From: Bacillus sp. UNC438CL73TsuS30
GTDB lineage: Bacteria > Bacillota > Bacilli > Bacillales > Cytobacillaceae
Length of the DNA: 64,000 nt
Reading direction: 5' to 3'
NCBI RefSeq assembly: GCF_000482325.1
Contig: NZ_KI535295.1
Coordinates: 793,060-857,059, forward strand
Part shown: positions 1 to 9,216 of the stretch, in pieces
Layout of the letters: every line of letters starts with the position of its first letter
How positions within the stretch are numbered: the stretch's first letter is position 1
Program-made: the position numbers and the translations under genes
Notes under the pieces: model-generated
What the model saw: the letters and a program-made list of their open reading frames with translations, nothing else
What the model was told of the DNA's origin: nothing
Databases searched by the model: none

Positions 1-1997
1 ATTGGAAAAATATATTCAGCGTTCCTTCCATTGCTTTGTTGGTGGTTGGACTCATGATCCTGCCATCTATGTATGCATGGTTTAATATCAAGTCGATGTG
101 GGATCCGTACGGGAATACATCGGGAATACAAGTTGCCGTCGCCAATGAGGACGAGGGAGCTAGAATTCGTGGAAAGAATATTAATGTTGGAAATGAAACA
201 GTAAATAATTTAAAAAAGAATCATAAACTGGGCTGGTTGTTTGTAAGCACTAAGGAAGCTAAAAGGGGAGTGGAGGAGGGAGAATACTACGCCTATCTTA
301 TCATTCCAAAGGAATTTTCTAATAAAATTACAAGCATCATAACAGCGAATCCTGAAAAACCTGAAATTATTTTTGGAGTAAATGAAAAAATCAATGCCGT
401 TGCACCGAAAATTGCTAGCTCGGGTGCATCAAGTGTGACAGCTCAAATTAGCCAGGCCTTTATTAAAACGGTTGGAGATGCGATTTTTTCAGGATTTTAT
501 AAGGCTGGAGTCGAACTTGAAAAAGATCTGCCATCAATTCTAGATGTGGAAAAACAAATTTTTGCGCTGGAAAAGGCACTTCCGGTCATCGATCAGATGG
601 GGAAAAAAGCAATTGAACTCGAGGGTAAACTTCCTGAGATTCACAGGAAAGGTCAACAAATTATTGAATTGGAACAAAGAATACCAGAGCTAGACCGGGC
701 AGGTGCAAGTATTTTAAAAGTTGAAGATCATTTACCGCTGGTAAAAGATGCAGGCGACAAGGTGCTCGCCCTCCAAGGAAAGCTTTCGGATATACAAAGT
801 ACATCTTCAATTGTAGCAGATGTAGTAGCAAACCTTACTGAAATCGAAACAAAAATAAAAGATGCAACCAATCAAGCGAAGGCTGCAAACGAGGCAGATA
901 CCAAGGGAAATCAGGAACAATTGAACCAGGTTTATGATGAACTAGTAAAAATCCAACATAACGTCCAAGCTACCAGAGTTGATTTACAACAAAAAGTAGA
1001 TAAAGTAGTAGGGGAGATTAACACAGCTTCTGCATTTGTTAAAAATGAGTTACCGACGATTGAACAAAAAATCGATAAAGCTGCCGATTTTGTCCGAAAT
1101 GATTTGCCAGGACTAGAGGAGGATATTCGAAAAGCAGCGGATCTTGTCAGGACCAAGCTTCCGGAAGTTGAAAGGGTGATTCACAAAGCAGCGGATTTGG
1201 CCAGAAATGATTTACCTGGATTTGAAGAAAAAGTTAGAACAGCTTCAGATAGAATTAGACAGTTTAAAAATAGTGTCAATATTTACGATTTGATTCAATT
1301 TTTAAAGCATGACCCGTCGAAGGAGAGCAATTTTTTATCCAATCCAGTTCTGTTAAAAACAAAGCGGGTTTTTCCTATCCCCAATTACGGTTCTGCGATG
1401 TCACCATTTTATACAATGCTTGCTTTGTGGGTAGGAGCTACGCTCCTTGTGGCTTCATTAAGAGTAGACGTAGAAAATCCGAATTATCGCTATAAGGACT
1501 ATCAGCTTTATCTTGGCAGACTATTAACTTTTCTAACAATCGGTATATTTCAAGCAGCAATTGTTTCTTTAGGAGATTTGTTTATCATTCATACCTATGT
1601 GGTGGATAAAGGATGGTTTGTGTTGTTCAGCATCTTCATGAGCATGGTGTTTATCGTTATTACCTACACATTATGTTCAGTGTTTGGCAATATCGGGAAA
1701 GGATTAGCCATTATTCTTTTAGTCCTGCAAATTTCCAGTTCTGGCGCAACATTTCCAGTAAGTGTGACATCAACCTTTTTCCAAAAGCTAAATCCTTTCA
1801 TGCCTTTCACTTATGGTGTTAGCATGCTGCGGGAAACAGTCGGTGGAATGATAAATAAGATTGTTGTCAAAGACTTTTTTGCCCTACTTGTTTTTGTAGG
1901 TATTAGTTTTCTGATTGCGTTTGTCTTAAAGAAACCATTAGGAACTCGAATCCAGAAAACAGCAGAAAAAGCGAAAGCTACTAAACTGGTTCCTTAA
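1..1997 (+). CDS. YhgE/Pip-family membrane protein, 5' end cut off
   Basis: The reading frame is open from base 3 with no start codon before it, so the N-terminus lies outside the window. The visible part begins with a hydrophobic segment and the YhgE/Pip signature MILPSMYAWFN..WDPYGNT. A long helical stalk follows. The C-terminus carries about five or six membrane segments (from roughly base 1400) like an ABC-2 type permease. The stalk has four 17-residue repeats (bases 570-773, LP at fixed spacing) and four 18-residue repeats (1041-1256). Family members include phage infection protein Pip and the ESX/WXG-locus protein YueB. The substrate is unknown, and no WXG100 or ESX gene is visible here. 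A hairpin follows the stop. The family call is firm and the function open. Confidence 0.85.
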   Translation, partial: WKNIFSVPSIALLVVGLMILPSMYAWFNIKSMWDPYGNTSGIQVAVANEDEGARIRGKNINVGNETVNNLKKNHKLGWLFVSTKEAKRGVEEGEYYAYLIIPKEFSNKITSIITANPEKPEIIFGVNEKINAVAPKIASSGASSVTAQISQAFIKTVGDAIFSGFYKAGVELEKDLPSILDVEKQIFALEKALPVIDQMGKKAIELEGKLPEIHRKGQQIIELEQRIPELDRAGASILKVEDHLPLVKDAGDKVLALQGKLSDIQSTSSIVADVVANLTEIETKIKDATNQAKAANEADTKGNQEQLNQVYDELVKIQHNVQATRVDLQQKVDKVVGEINTASAFVKNELPTIEQKIDKAADFVRNDLPGLEEDIRKAADLVRTKLPEVERVIHKAADLARNDLPGFEEKVRTASDRIRQFKNSVNIYDLIQFLKHDPSKESNFLSNPVLLKTKRVFPIPNYGSAMSPFYTMLALWVGATLLVASLRVDVENPNYRYKDYQLYLGRLLTFLTIGIFQAAIVSLGDLFIIHTYVVDKGWFVLFSIFMSMVFIVITYTLCSVFGNIGKGLAIILLVLQISSSGATFPVSVTSTFFQKLNPFMPFTYGVSMLRETVGGMINKIVVKDFFALLVFVGISFLIAFVLKKPLGTRIQKTAEKAKATKLVP

Positions 1998-2035
1998 TTG
2001 TACTGTTTGAATTACATGTAGTTTTATGAGAAGCC

Positions 2036-2080
2036 AGAGGCAAGCCTAATTAAAATTTGAATGTAACTGAGCCTGCCTCT
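2036..2080. terminator. Hairpin between convergent genes
   Basis: AGAGGCAAGC pairs with GCCTGCCTCT (ten positions, one mismatch) around a loop of about 25 bases. It sits between the Pip-like gene and the oppositely oriented regulator. There is no clear T-tract, so a bidirectional terminator is inferred only. Confidence 0.4.
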
Positions 2081-2089
2081 AGATTCATT

Positions 2090-3913
2090 TCACACCAATA
2101 GTGTGCTTGGTTGTTTTTTAATATATCGATATAAATTTACAGCCAAATGAAGGTTAAGTACCTGTTTACTGTCCGTTAAATCCATCGATAGAATTTCTTC
2201 AATCCTTTTTAAACGATAGCTTAGAGTATTGATGTGGACATGCAAGGTATCTGCAGTCCTTTTCACATTTTGGTTTCCCTCCAGATAGATATAAAGAGTT
2301 TTGAGAAGGTCTCCTTTTCGTGAGTTTTCATAGTCAATGAGGGGACCAAGCACCTCATGGATAAATTCCATCACTTCTTCTTTGGGATTTTGCAGTATAA
2401 ACCTTTGAATCCCAAGATCTGAATAACTAAGAATTGAATTTTCCCAGTGAAAATGGCGAATAAAGTTCAAACAATTCTCAGCTTCTTTGAGAGATTTGTG
2501 GACATTCTGCAGCCCTTGTTTGACTCGTCCTATTCCAAAAGCAACCTCAACCTCCCAATTTCTTGACATTATTTCCTGTTGAATCCACTTTACCTTTTCC
2601 TTTACCCGCGAAACAATGAAAGAATTGGCAGTATTAGAATGATCGGAAAGAAGCACTACGATTTGATGGTGATACGTTACTGTCATACCCTTTGTATAAG
2701 GTCCCAAAAAAGCCTGGTTCGTAAGTTGAATCATTTTTCTAATTATGCCTTCTTTAGGCTGATTCTTCTGGTTAGAATCCATTGAAAATTCAATAATAGT
2801 TGCAATATAGTTATCTCCAGGGTTTAGGTCAAGGTTTTTTGCTCTTTGTAAAAGCGCCTCGTCCATTTGCTCAGTAAAGAGCATTGTCACAAATTCGTCT
2901 TTTAAACGCTGTTGGGTCTCGAATACGGTCAGCTCTTTAAATACTTGTAAGGAAAGAACCGTGCAGGCATGTTCAAGAGCGGCCAAATCCATTTCGTCCA
3001 ATTTCTTCGTTGAAAGAATCATTAATAAACCAAGGAAATTTGGTTTCGAGCCAAGTGGTAAGCTGACCAACTGATATGGGGCACCGACCACTTCCACTTC
3101 CTTAACGGAAAGGGAATTTTCAGTTGATTTCATCCATATAGCAGCTTGATCCTTAACAAACATTAGAATCTCGGTGGAAAGAACGGGATCATAGGAGGAG
3201 GTTATTTGGTCTCCTAACTCATCAAAAAGAAACGTATTTTGTCCAATCCATCGGTGTATGTATTGTAATATAGAATGAATGTCCTCTCCTTGAAGAACAA
3301 GATTCGCTAGGGTTCTATGTGTTTCAATGGAATACGAAAGGTTTTTGACAGTCTGCTCTTTTTCCTTGTAGAGACTGGATCTTTCTAATGCAACGGCCGC
3401 TTGATGGCAGATTGCTTCTAATAGATGAAGGTCTTCAGGCTTAAAGTTTAAAGACTGTTGGAAAGAATCTAAAGTAAACACCCCAATACATTCACCTTTC
3501 AAAAAAATCGGGGCAGAAATAACCGTTGAAAAATGGAAACTTTCAGGTATCGATCTGTTTAATAACCCTGAATTTTTAAAAGATAAAGTTGCTAAAGCTG
3601 TTTTAATTTCATTTTCGTTTTTATAAATAACCGATTTTCTATTTTCAAATGTTATCCCAGTCATGGATTCTCCAGGTTTAAGACGGATTTGTCGGAAAAT
3701 TTTGGGGTAAAAAACACCTTGTGCGGATTGAGCAATTAAGCAATCTTGTTTTTTATTATATAACCATAATGAGCCGCCTTCTGCAGCTTCAACCACTGAA
3801 ATGGTTTCACGCATAATTAATTCAATAATGGTTTCAATATCGAATGAGGTATTGAGGACATTCGAAATATGTATTAAGGACTGAAGCTGGCGATGCGTTA
3901 ATGTATCTTCCAT
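2090..3913 (-). CDS. GAF-domain regulator with PucR/CdaR-type C-terminal HTH
   Basis: The protein has 607 aa. Residues about 15-175 look like a GAF sensor domain, the middle (about 350-480) resembles the degenerate GGDEF-like region of CdaR/PucR proteins, and residues about 545-600 form the PucR-type helix-turn-helix (NVKRTADTLHVHINTLSYRL). Such proteins are usually transcriptional activators responding to a metabolite. It is transcribed divergently from the acyl-CoA dehydrogenase operon across a 337-bp gap, which makes it the natural candidate regulator of leucine/isovalerate breakdown; this is inference from position. The ATG is preceded by GGAGGACC-like sequence. No AAA+ domain is present, so it is not a sigma-54 activator. 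The ligand cannot be read from the sequence. Confidence 0.75.
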   Translation of the reverse strand: MEDTLTHRQLQSLIHISNVLNTSFDIETIIELIMRETISVVEAAEGGSLWLYNKKQDCLIAQSAQGVFYPKIFRQIRLKPGESMTGITFENRKSVIYKNENEIKTALATLSFKNSGLLNRSIPESFHFSTVISAPIFLKGECIGVFTLDSFQQSLNFKPEDLHLLEAICHQAAVALERSSLYKEKEQTVKNLSYSIETHRTLANLVLQGEDIHSILQYIHRWIGQNTFLFDELGDQITSSYDPVLSTEILMFVKDQAAIWMKSTENSLSVKEVEVVGAPYQLVSLPLGSKPNFLGLLMILSTKKLDEMDLAALEHACTVLSLQVFKELTVFETQQRLKDEFVTMLFTEQMDEALLQRAKNLDLNPGDNYIATIIEFSMDSNQKNQPKEGIIRKMIQLTNQAFLGPYTKGMTVTYHHQIVVLLSDHSNTANSFIVSRVKEKVKWIQQEIMSRNWEVEVAFGIGRVKQGLQNVHKSLKEAENCLNFIRHFHWENSILSYSDLGIQRFILQNPKEEVMEFIHEVLGPLIDYENSRKGDLLKTLYIYLEGNQNVKRTADTLHVHINTLSYRLKRIEEILSMDLTDSKQVLNLHLAVNLYRYIKKQPSTLLV

Positions 3914-4250
3914 TTTGGTCCTCCTGAAAAGATTAGTGTGTTTATTACTAATTTCAAAAATTGCTAATTACGTAGTAACCAATGCTTATTCTAACAATCT
4001 GCTAAAAAAATATCTCTATAGTAAAATTATAGAAGTAAATTGAAAGCGTTTCAATTCTTGTTTTTGTATAAAACCCACAAATTTTATCGAATCATTTTCA
4101 TGAATATTGACATAGTATTCTGAATTTTTTGCGTTATAATTATTAGAAGATTAAGAATTACGTTAATGGTATTCATCAAGAAACCTTTATCAAAAGGTTG
4201 CATCAAGATTTGATTACTCTATTCAAAAAAATGAGAGGCTGGATGCGAAG
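3914..4250. promoter_or_regulatory. Divergent control region of regulator and leucine operon
   Basis: This AT-rich gap separates the PucR-type regulator from the acyl-CoA dehydrogenase operon. It contains TTGAAAGCGTTTCAA at 4040-4054, which resembles a CcpA cre site but deviates at the 3' side. A TTGACA near 4108 and a TATAAT near 4135 are about 22 bp apart, too far for a normal sigma-A promoter. No clear promoter was settled. Confidence 0.4.
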
Positions 4251-5390
4251 ATGAATTTTGACTTAACAGAAGAACAGGCGATGATACGAAAACTAATCCG
4301 TGATTTTGCAGAAGCGGAAGTAGCGCCGGGTGCAGATGAAAGAGACCGGACAGGAGAATTTCCAAAGGAAATTTTCAACAAGTTAGCCAAGTTAGGAATC
4401 ATGGGGCTGCCTTTTCCTGAACAATATGGGGGCGGTGGTGCAGATACCATTAGTTTTGCCATAGCAGTAGAAGAATTAAGCCGTGTATGCGCGTCAACGG
4501 GAATTACATATTCTGCCCATATTTCCTTAGGAGGGGCACCAATCCATTTATTTGGAACACATGAACAAAAGGAAAAGTACTTAACACCACTTTGTACGGG
4601 AGAATATTTGGGTGCTTTTGGACTGACAGAGCCGAATGCAGGGTCTGATGCCGGGGGAACGCAAACAACGGCAACGTTAGAGGGAGATCAGTGGACAATT
4701 AACGGTTCCAAATGCTTTATTACGAATGCAAGCTTTGCTAAAAATCTTGCGATAACAGCCGTAACCGACCGCTCAAAAGGTACAAATGGAATTAGCGCTT
4801 TTATTGTATCGACAGAAGCTCCAGGCTTTAGGGTCATTAACAATTATGAAAAGATGGGCCTACACGCGTCAAATACAACAGAACTAATCCTTGAAAATGT
4901 AAGCGTATCCAAAGAGAATCTTTTAGGTGTGGAAGGCAATGGTTTCAAGCAGTTTTTAGCTACACTTGATGGCGGAAGGATTGGCATTGGTGCAATGGCT
5001 GTTGGGATTGCCCAAGGCGCCTATGACAAAGCCCTTCAATACGCAAAAGAAAGAAAGCAATTTGGTCAAAGCATCTCGAAGTTTCAAGCAATTCAATTCA
5101 AACTAGCTGACATGGCAATGAATATTGAATTAGCTCGAAATATGGTTTATAAAGCTGCTTGGCTAAAGGATCAAGGCAAGAAATTTAAAAAGGAAGCTGC
5201 TATGGCGAAATTATTTGCTTCAGAAATCTGCATGCGGGTTTGTGATCAAGCGGTCCAAATCCATGGTGGATATGGGTATATGAAGGAATATCAGGTGGAA
5301 CGTTTTTTCCGGGACGCAAAGCTTCTAGAAATTGGGGAAGGAACCTCCGAAGTACAAAGAATGGTTATTGCACGTGAAATTGGCTGCTAA
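4251..5390 (+). CDS. yngJ: Acyl-CoA dehydrogenase, probably isovaleryl-CoA dehydrogenase
   Basis: The 379-aa length is typical of FAD-dependent acyl-CoA dehydrogenases. The FAD-binding segment FGLTEPNAGSDAGG is near residues 124-137, and the C-terminal signature EIGEGTSEVQRM carries the glutamate that is the catalytic base in most short- and medium-chain members. It is the first gene of an operon whose order matches Bacillus subtilis yngJ-I-H-HB-G-F-E. The next steps there are a biotin carboxylase/carboxyltransferase pair, a hydratase and HMG-CoA lyase, which is the leucine pathway after isovaleryl-CoA. Isovaleryl-CoA is therefore the likely substrate. The ATG follows GAGAGGC. A GC-rich hairpin (5419-5436) separates it from the next gene. 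Confidence 0.85.
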   Translation: MNFDLTEEQAMIRKLIRDFAEAEVAPGADERDRTGEFPKEIFNKLAKLGIMGLPFPEQYGGGGADTISFAIAVEELSRVCASTGITYSAHISLGGAPIHLFGTHEQKEKYLTPLCTGEYLGAFGLTEPNAGSDAGGTQTTATLEGDQWTINGSKCFITNASFAKNLAITAVTDRSKGTNGISAFIVSTEAPGFRVINNYEKMGLHASNTTELILENVSVSKENLLGVEGNGFKQFLATLDGGRIGIGAMAVGIAQGAYDKALQYAKERKQFGQSISKFQAIQFKLADMAMNIELARNMVYKAAWLKDQGKKFKKEAAMAKLFASEICMRVCDQAVQIHGGYGYMKEYQVERFFRDAKLLEIGEGTSEVQRMVIAREIGC

Positions 5391-5480
5391 AGGATTTATA
5401 TAGCAAGCTGTGTTGAAGGCCCCTGTTGATAGGGGCGGAAATCACCAGGATAATAAAAATAGATAAGGGAGCAATTTTAC

Positions 5481-7448
5481 ATGGATGTCAGTGGAATTTT
5501 ACAAGTAGTTTCAAATAGTAAACTCGTTTATCCAGATGTAGAAAAAGTGCGTTCAACCTCTATTGGAAGCAGCGAAGCTTTTCAAGAACTTCTTAAGCAA
5601 TCCCAAGAAGAACCTGCTGCTTTTTGGGATCGTGCAGCCCGTGACCTTGTTTGGTATGAACCATGGAATGAAACCATTAGTGGAAAACTTCCTGATTTTC
5701 GCTTTTTTGTCGGCGGTATTAGTAACCCGAGTGTAAATTTACTGGATCGACATATAGAAAATGGGGCAGGAAACCGGACCGCTCTCATTTGGGAAGGCGA
5801 AAACGGGGACACCAGATTTTACACGTATAGTATGCTTCTTGCTGAAGTAAATCGATTTGCCAATGTTCTTAAGTCATTTGGTGTAAAAAAAGGTGATTGC
5901 GTAGCTATATATCTTCCAAATCTGGCTGAAGCCTTTATTGCCGTTTTAGCTTGTTTTCGTCTTGGTGCGATTTACAATACGATTTTCTCAGGTTATTCCG
6001 AAAAATCATTAACGGACCGGCTCATCAGTTTTGAACCAAAAGTATTGGTTACTGCAGATGCAACTGAAAGACGGGGAAAAGTCATTCGTTTAAAAGAAAA
6101 AGTCGACAATGTAGTGCCATCTATTTCATCCATTGAGGCAGTCATTGTAGTAAATCGATTAGGTTCAGAGGTCCAAATGAAAGAAGGCCGGGATTACTGG
6201 TGGCATGAAGAGACAAAAGCGGCAAGTATCATTTGTGAGCCTGAAAGAATTGAAGCGAATGAGAGCGGTATTGTGTTCTATACGAGTGGTACGACCGGTA
6301 AACCGAAAGGTGTTGTGCATTCCGGTATGGCATTTGTCACTCAAAATTATACCTATGCTAAGTATCATATGGATCACCGTAATGATGATATTTTCTGGTG
6401 TACGGCGGATATCGGCTGGTTAACGATGCATATTTGGGGAATTGCCGGTGCTTTAGCGAATGGTGTAACTACTGTTGTCTATGAAGGTGCAGTGGATTAT
6501 CCAACAAAGGACCGTTTTTATCAAATTATTGAAAAATACCGGGTAAATAAGTTGTTTACAGCACCAACAGCATTAAGAATGTTAAAAAGTATGGGAGAAA
6601 AGGCATTAGAAAAATATGATTTATCCTGTCTCGATGTCATATCTCTAGTTGGTGAACCCTTCGATCCGGAAACATGGCACTGGACATATGAAGTTTTAGG
6701 AAAGAAAAAGATCTATATCAATAATACATGGGGCCAAACGGAAACAGCTGGATGTCCGATCGCAGGGGCAGCCTGGCTAACGCCAATGAAGCCGGGATCC
6801 TCAGGCACTCAATTTTTAGGAGCAGTTTTGGATGTTGTGGATGAAGAAGGCAATCCAGTAGGACCTTGTAAGTTAGGAAATCTTGTAATTACAAAACCAT
6901 TTCCTATGCTGTGCCGGACACTTTGGAAAGAACCGGAGCGTTATTACGGTTCCTATTTTAGCCAGGTAGAAGGCAGTTATTATGCCAGCGATCTTGCACT
7001 GATCGATGATGATGGACATATATGGGTAGTTGGCCGGTCAGATGATGCATTTAATGTAGCCGGACACCGGTTAAGTACAATGGAGATGGAAAGCGCGGTC
7101 CTAGAATGTCAGGGTGTCGCTGAAACCGCCATTATTGGAATTCCAGATGAAATAAAAGGTGAAGTTCCACTCGTATTTGTCCGTCTGGCTGATGGCTTCA
7201 ATGGGACAGATGAATTAAAACAACAAATAAATGAACAAATCATAAAACAAATTGGTAAAATTGCTGCTCCAAAATCAATTGTTTTTACAGATATGCTGCC
7301 AAAAACAGTCAGCGGAAAGATTATGCGCCGCTTACTAAAGGAGATAGTAGTATCAGGTAGTGTTCATGGCGACATTACAGGACTAGAAGATCCGGCGTCC
7401 GTTGCACAAATACAAAAAATAGTTGCTGAAAAATCGACAGTCAAATAG
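5481..7448 (+). CDS. AMP-forming acyl-CoA synthetase, acetyl/acetoacetyl-CoA synthetase type
   Basis: The 655-aa protein has the adenylate-forming P-loop YTSGTTGKPKG (about residue 270), the acetyl-CoA-synthetase-like motif WCTADIGWLT and the C-terminal catalytic lysine region PKTVSGKIMRR. Size and motifs place it with acetyl/propionyl/acetoacetyl-CoA synthetases rather than the shorter YngI. The A5 motif reads WGQTETAG, with glycine where acetyl-CoA synthetases carry the second tryptophan of WWQTETGG that closes the acyl pocket. A larger acyl group such as acetoacetate or isovalerate is therefore plausible, and this fits the operon, whose HMG-CoA lyase releases acetoacetate. The exact substrate is inferred. 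The ATG follows AAGGGAGC. Confidence 0.75.
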   Translation: MDVSGILQVVSNSKLVYPDVEKVRSTSIGSSEAFQELLKQSQEEPAAFWDRAARDLVWYEPWNETISGKLPDFRFFVGGISNPSVNLLDRHIENGAGNRTALIWEGENGDTRFYTYSMLLAEVNRFANVLKSFGVKKGDCVAIYLPNLAEAFIAVLACFRLGAIYNTIFSGYSEKSLTDRLISFEPKVLVTADATERRGKVIRLKEKVDNVVPSISSIEAVIVVNRLGSEVQMKEGRDYWWHEETKAASIICEPERIEANESGIVFYTSGTTGKPKGVVHSGMAFVTQNYTYAKYHMDHRNDDIFWCTADIGWLTMHIWGIAGALANGVTTVVYEGAVDYPTKDRFYQIIEKYRVNKLFTAPTALRMLKSMGEKALEKYDLSCLDVISLVGEPFDPETWHWTYEVLGKKKIYINNTWGQTETAGCPIAGAAWLTPMKPGSSGTQFLGAVLDVVDEEGNPVGPCKLGNLVITKPFPMLCRTLWKEPERYYGSYFSQVEGSYYASDLALIDDDGHIWVVGRSDDAFNVAGHRLSTMEMESAVLECQGVAETAIIGIPDEIKGEVPLVFVRLADGFNGTDELKQQINEQIIKQIGKIAAPKSIVFTDMLPKTVSGKIMRRLLKEIVVSGSVHGDITGLEDPASVAQIQKIVAEKSTVK

Positions 7449-7458
7449 TCATATATTA

Positions 7459-7501
7459 GAACCAGTCATTTTCCATATAAATGATCGGTGATGACTGGTT
7501 C
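7459..7501. other. Long intercistronic hairpin
   Basis: GAACCAGTCAT and ATGACTGGTTC form an 11-bp perfect stem with a 21-base loop in the 155-bp gap between the ligase and the biotin carboxylase genes. There is no T-tract downstream. It may be a partial terminator or RNA processing/stability element. Confidence 0.5.
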
Positions 7502-7603
7502 CAAATTCTAGATTAGTAGTTAAAGATATTCGTATAGAATGTTGCAAAATGAATGATTCGTTTTTACATATCTCCTTAACGATATTAGAAAGGGTGGTAA
7601 GGT

Positions 7604-8986
7604 ATGTTCAAAAAAGTATTAATCGCCAACCGCGGTGAAATTGCCAGTCGTGTGATCCGAACGTGTAAAGCATTGGGAATCCAAACGGTTGCGGTTTATT
7701 CCGAAGCAGATAAGGATGCTCTTCATGTGAAGGCAGCGGACGAAGCTTACTTACTTGGTCCAGCAAAGGTCTCCGAAAGTTATCTTAATATCGATAAAAT
7801 TATTGAAATCGCACATACCTCAGGGGCAGAGGGCATTCACCCCGGATACGGACTGCTTTCAGAGAATGCTGAATTTGCCCGCAGGTGTGAGGAGGAAGAT
7901 CTTGTTTTTATTGGTCCGTCTCCGGAGGTTATCTCCAAAATGGGCAGTAAAATTGAAGCTAGAAAGCTAATGGAACTGGCGGGAGTTCCGGTTGTGCCGG
8001 GAATTACATCTCCCTTAGCCGATGTCGAAGAAGCGGTGGAAACGGCAAAGAGAATCGGATATCCGGTGATGTTAAAGGCTTCAGCAGGCGGTGGAGGCAT
8101 TGGTATGCAGATCGTCCGAGGCGAGGATGAAATTAGAAAAGCATTTGAGGGAAATCAGAAACGGGCCGTTAGTTTCTTTGGTAACGGAGAAATGTTTATT
8201 GAAAAATACGTGGAAAATCCTCGGCATATTGAAATTCAAATTCTTGCTGATGGAGAGGGAAACACTGTTTATTTATGGGAACGAGAATGTTCTATTCAAC
8301 GGCGTCATCAGAAAGTCGTCGAAGAAGCGCCATCACCATTTTTAGATGAAGAGACTCGCAGTAAGATGGGGGAAGCAGCTGTAAAGGCGGCCAAATCGAT
8401 CGGTTATAAAAACGCCGGAACGATTGAATTTTTAGTGGATGAGAATAAAAACTATTACTTTTTAGAAGTAAATACAAGGTTGCAGGTGGAACATCCCGTG
8501 ACGGAAGAAATAACGGGAATAGATTTAGTTGCCGAGCAGCTTCAGATTGCATGGGGAGACAAATTAAGCTTTAAACAATCGGAGATCAAGCGTAATGGGC
8601 ATGCGATTGAAGTCCGAATCTATGCAGAGGATCCAAAAACCTTCTTCCCGTCTCCAGGGAAAATTACCAAATTTGTGTTTCCGGAAGGTCTTGGCATCCG
8701 TCATGAATTGGGTGTGAGCGAACAGTCGGTCGTGACCCCATTTTATGATCCTATGATTGCCAAACTTGTTGTGAAGGGAACGGATCGCAATGAGGCGATT
8801 GAAATCTTAAAGGATGCTCTATCACACTATGTGGTGGAAGGGATTAAAACCAATATCCCGATGCTTCAAAAAGTTGTGGAGCACGATTCCTTTGTTTCCG
8901 GTGATACGACCACAAATTTTGTTGAAAAGTATCTGCAGGAAAATAAAAAACAGTCACGAAATAACACAGGGAGGGTTAATCAATGA
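7604..8986 (+). CDS. yngH: Biotin carboxylase subunit (methylcrotonyl-CoA carboxylase)
   Basis: The protein has 460 aa with the full biotin carboxylase order: N-terminal MFKKVLIANRGEIA, the central ATP-grasp with the glycine-rich loop ASAGGGGIGMQ, and the active-site stretch EVNTRLQVEHPVTEE near residue 285-300. It carboxylates the biotin carried by the small protein encoded immediately downstream. With the carboxyltransferase at 10934-12478 it should form a split methylcrotonyl-CoA carboxylase, not the fatty-acid AccC, because of the leucine-pathway neighbours. Its stop overlaps the next start (ATGA). The ATG follows AAAGGGTGG. Confidence 0.88.
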   Translation: MFKKVLIANRGEIASRVIRTCKALGIQTVAVYSEADKDALHVKAADEAYLLGPAKVSESYLNIDKIIEIAHTSGAEGIHPGYGLLSENAEFARRCEEEDLVFIGPSPEVISKMGSKIEARKLMELAGVPVVPGITSPLADVEEAVETAKRIGYPVMLKASAGGGGIGMQIVRGEDEIRKAFEGNQKRAVSFFGNGEMFIEKYVENPRHIEIQILADGEGNTVYLWERECSIQRRHQKVVEEAPSPFLDEETRSKMGEAAVKAAKSIGYKNAGTIEFLVDENKNYYFLEVNTRLQVEHPVTEEITGIDLVAEQLQIAWGDKLSFKQSEIKRNGHAIEVRIYAEDPKTFFPSPGKITKFVFPEGLGIRHELGVSEQSVVTPFYDPMIAKLVVKGTDRNEAIEILKDALSHYVVEGIKTNIPMLQKVVEHDSFVSGDTTTNFVEKYLQENKKQSRNNTGRVNQ

Positions 8987-9195
8987 ATAAAATTGTTGCA
9001 GTGATGGCAGGAAATGTATGGAAGGTATTAGTTCAACCGGGTGATAAGGTTGAGGAAGGTCAGGATGTGATCATTTTAGAATCGATGAAGATGGAGATTC
9101 CGATTACGGCTGAAGTTAGTGGCACAGTTAAAGAAGTAAAAGTAAATGAAGGCGACTTTGTGAATGAAGAAGATGTTTTAATCGAAATGGAATAA
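8983..9195 (+). CDS. yngHB: Biotin carboxyl carrier protein, 70 aa
   Basis: This is a single biotinyl/lipoyl domain with the biotinylation motif ESMKMEI; the lysine at about residue 36 is the attachment site. It lacks the proline/alanine-rich N-terminal extension of AccB, matching the short stand-alone carrier YngHB of Bacillus subtilis. It shuttles carboxybiotin between the YngH-like and YngE-like subunits. It overlaps the biotin carboxylase gene by four bases, so translation is probably coupled. Confidence 0.9.
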   Translation: MNKIVAVMAGNVWKVLVQPGDKVEEGQDVIILESMKMEIPITAEVSGTVKEVKVNEGDFVNEEDVLIEME

Positions 9196-9216
9196 ACCTT
9201 CAAGGGAGATGTGAGC

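Noticed and set aside
4108..4140. Sigma-A promoter TTGACA/TATAAT before the leucine operon
   Set aside because: The spacing is about 22 bp, well outside 16-18 bp.
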